Part shown: piece after piece, positions 63,513 to 64,000 of the stretch | Layout of the letters: each line of letters starts with the position of its first letter | Position numbering within the stretch: position 1 is the stretch's first letter | Source of the DNA: Asticcacaulis tiandongensis | GTDB lineage: Bacteria > Pseudomonadota > Alphaproteobacteria > Caulobacterales > Caulobacteraceae | Assembly: GCF_006475605.1 (NCBI RefSeq) | Contig: NZ_SSBC01000010.1 | Span: 62,001-126,000, forward strand | Length of the DNA: 64,000 nt | Direction of reading: 5' to 3' | Program-made: the position numbers and the translations under genes | The notes under the pieces: generated by a model | Told to the model about the DNA's origin: nothing | Databases searched by the model: none | Seen by the model: only the letters and a program-made list of their open reading frames with translations

Positions 63513-64000
63513 TTAGCCGTGTCGCACCTGATTAACAAAGGCCTGCACCTGTGATTTCAGGGTTTCAGACTGCTGCACCAACTGGGCAGCGGTATTCAGG
63601 GTGCGTGAGGAGGCCTCACCGGTTTCCTGAGTGGCCATGGCCAGACTGTGGACATGGGTGGCGACTTCGTCAGTGCCCTGTGACGCTTCGTGGACGTTGC
63701 GGGCAATGTCATCGGTGGCCGCGCCCTGCTGGGTCATGGCTTCGGAGATGGCCAGAGAGAACTGGCTCATTTCGTGGATGATGTCGCGGATCGAGGCAAT
63801 GGCTTCAACCGTGCCGTTGGTCGCTGACTGAATGGCCGATATCTGCTCGCCGATTTCGTCGGTTGCCTTCGCCGTCTGATTGGCCAGAGACTTGACCTCG
63901 GTGGCGACCACGGCAAAGCCCTTACCGGCATCACCGGCACGTGCCGCCTCGATGGTGGCATTAAGCGCCAGCAGGTTGGTTTGCTGGGCAATAGCCTGAA
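63513..64000 (-). CDS. Methyl-accepting chemotaxis protein, C-terminal fragment
   Basis: The gene runs off the end of the window; about 162 codons are visible, ending at the TAA (63513-63515). The visible part is the signalling tip, with [20 protein letters not shown] followed by [20 protein letters not shown], the hairpin contacted by CheA and CheW. The C-terminal tail ([11 protein letters not shown]) lacks the NWETF-type pentapeptide. The sensor and HAMP parts would lie further right. The ligand cannot be inferred. Confidence 0.95.
   Translation of the reverse strand, partial: QAIAQQTNLLALNATIEAARAGDAGKGFAVVATEVKSLANQTAKATDEIGEQISAIQSATNGTVEAIASIRDIIHEMSQFSLAISEAMTQQGAATDDIARNVHEASQGTDEVATHVHSLAMATQETGEASSRTLNTAAQLVQQSETLKSQVQAFVNQVRHG

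Noticed and set aside
1-64000. CRISPR arrays, tRNA or rRNA genes, transposases and prophage genes
   Set aside because: Read for regularly spaced repeats, cloverleaf-like segments and integrase or transposase motifs on both strands; none seen.

Overview
The window looks like a chromosomal segment from an alphaproteobacterium of the Caulobacteraceae, most like Asticcacaulis or a close relative. This is inferred from moderate-to-high GC, alphaproteobacterial gene neighbourhoods (xseB-ispA-dxs, bolA next to a J-domain gene, three-gene pntAA/AB/B, COQ9, aa3-type oxidase subunit IV), a TonB-dependent receptor beside secreted glycosidases, and intergenic hairpin repeats. I see no rRNA, tRNA, CRISPR array, transposase, integrase or prophage gene. 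Most of the window is ordinary core genome with short intergenic gaps.

Layout. 1-9.7 kb: end of lpxK, an aldo/keto reductase, purD, ubiD, an NAD(P)-binding epimerase-like protein, an AT-rich lipoprotein, argS, a secreted protein, ispH and rnhA. 9.7-16.7 kb: a NYN-domain protein, a DMT transporter, the glycine cleavage operon gcvT-gcvH-gcvPA-gcvPB and a small PGPGW-like membrane protein. 16.7-20.8 kb: a His-rich outer-membrane-like protein and a Cys/His small protein coupled to a COQ9 gene, then rpsU and two envelope proteins. 20.8-27.4 kb: a membrane-anchored glutamate-synthase-like FMN protein, the proton-translocating transhydrogenase operon pntAA-pntAB-pntB, a DUF817 membrane protein and cytochrome oxidase subunit IV.

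27.4-33.1 kb is an accessory carbohydrate locus: a GntR/FadR regulator divergent from a secreted GH35 beta-galactosidase and a GH31 alpha-xylosidase carrying a PA14 insert. By analogy with Cellvibrio xyloglucan loci, this pair should strip galactose and xylose from xyloglucan oligosaccharides. After isoprenoid and envelope genes (cfa, phosphatase, xseB, ispA, dxs, selO), a second carbohydrate element at 41.4-45.8 kb has a TonB-dependent receptor convergent with a secreted GH5 glucanase. Each locus has a CG-centred palindrome of LacI-family type beside a candidate promoter, but no LacI regulator is in the window.

45.9-64 kb: a FATP-type acyl-CoA synthetase, bolA and a J-domain protein, a MarR regulator, a pair of membrane-anchored proteins of unknown function, a ferredoxin-reductase-like flavoprotein with folD, an N-formylglutamate amidohydrolase, an FNR-like regulator whose cysteine cluster lies at the C-terminus, a second DMT transporter, clpB, sodC, ung, a zinc-finger/GNAT fusion, a CorC-type protein with a tiny coupled membrane protein, a YqhA-like protein and the 3' end of a chemotaxis receptor gene.

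The most unusual signals are the C-terminal CX2CX5C motif in the FNR-like protein, the CTG start of rpsU, the unexplained membrane-protein pair at 49.6-51.1 kb, the zinc-finger/GNAT fusion, and the palindromic elements placed at gene 3' ends with compensatory stem changes.
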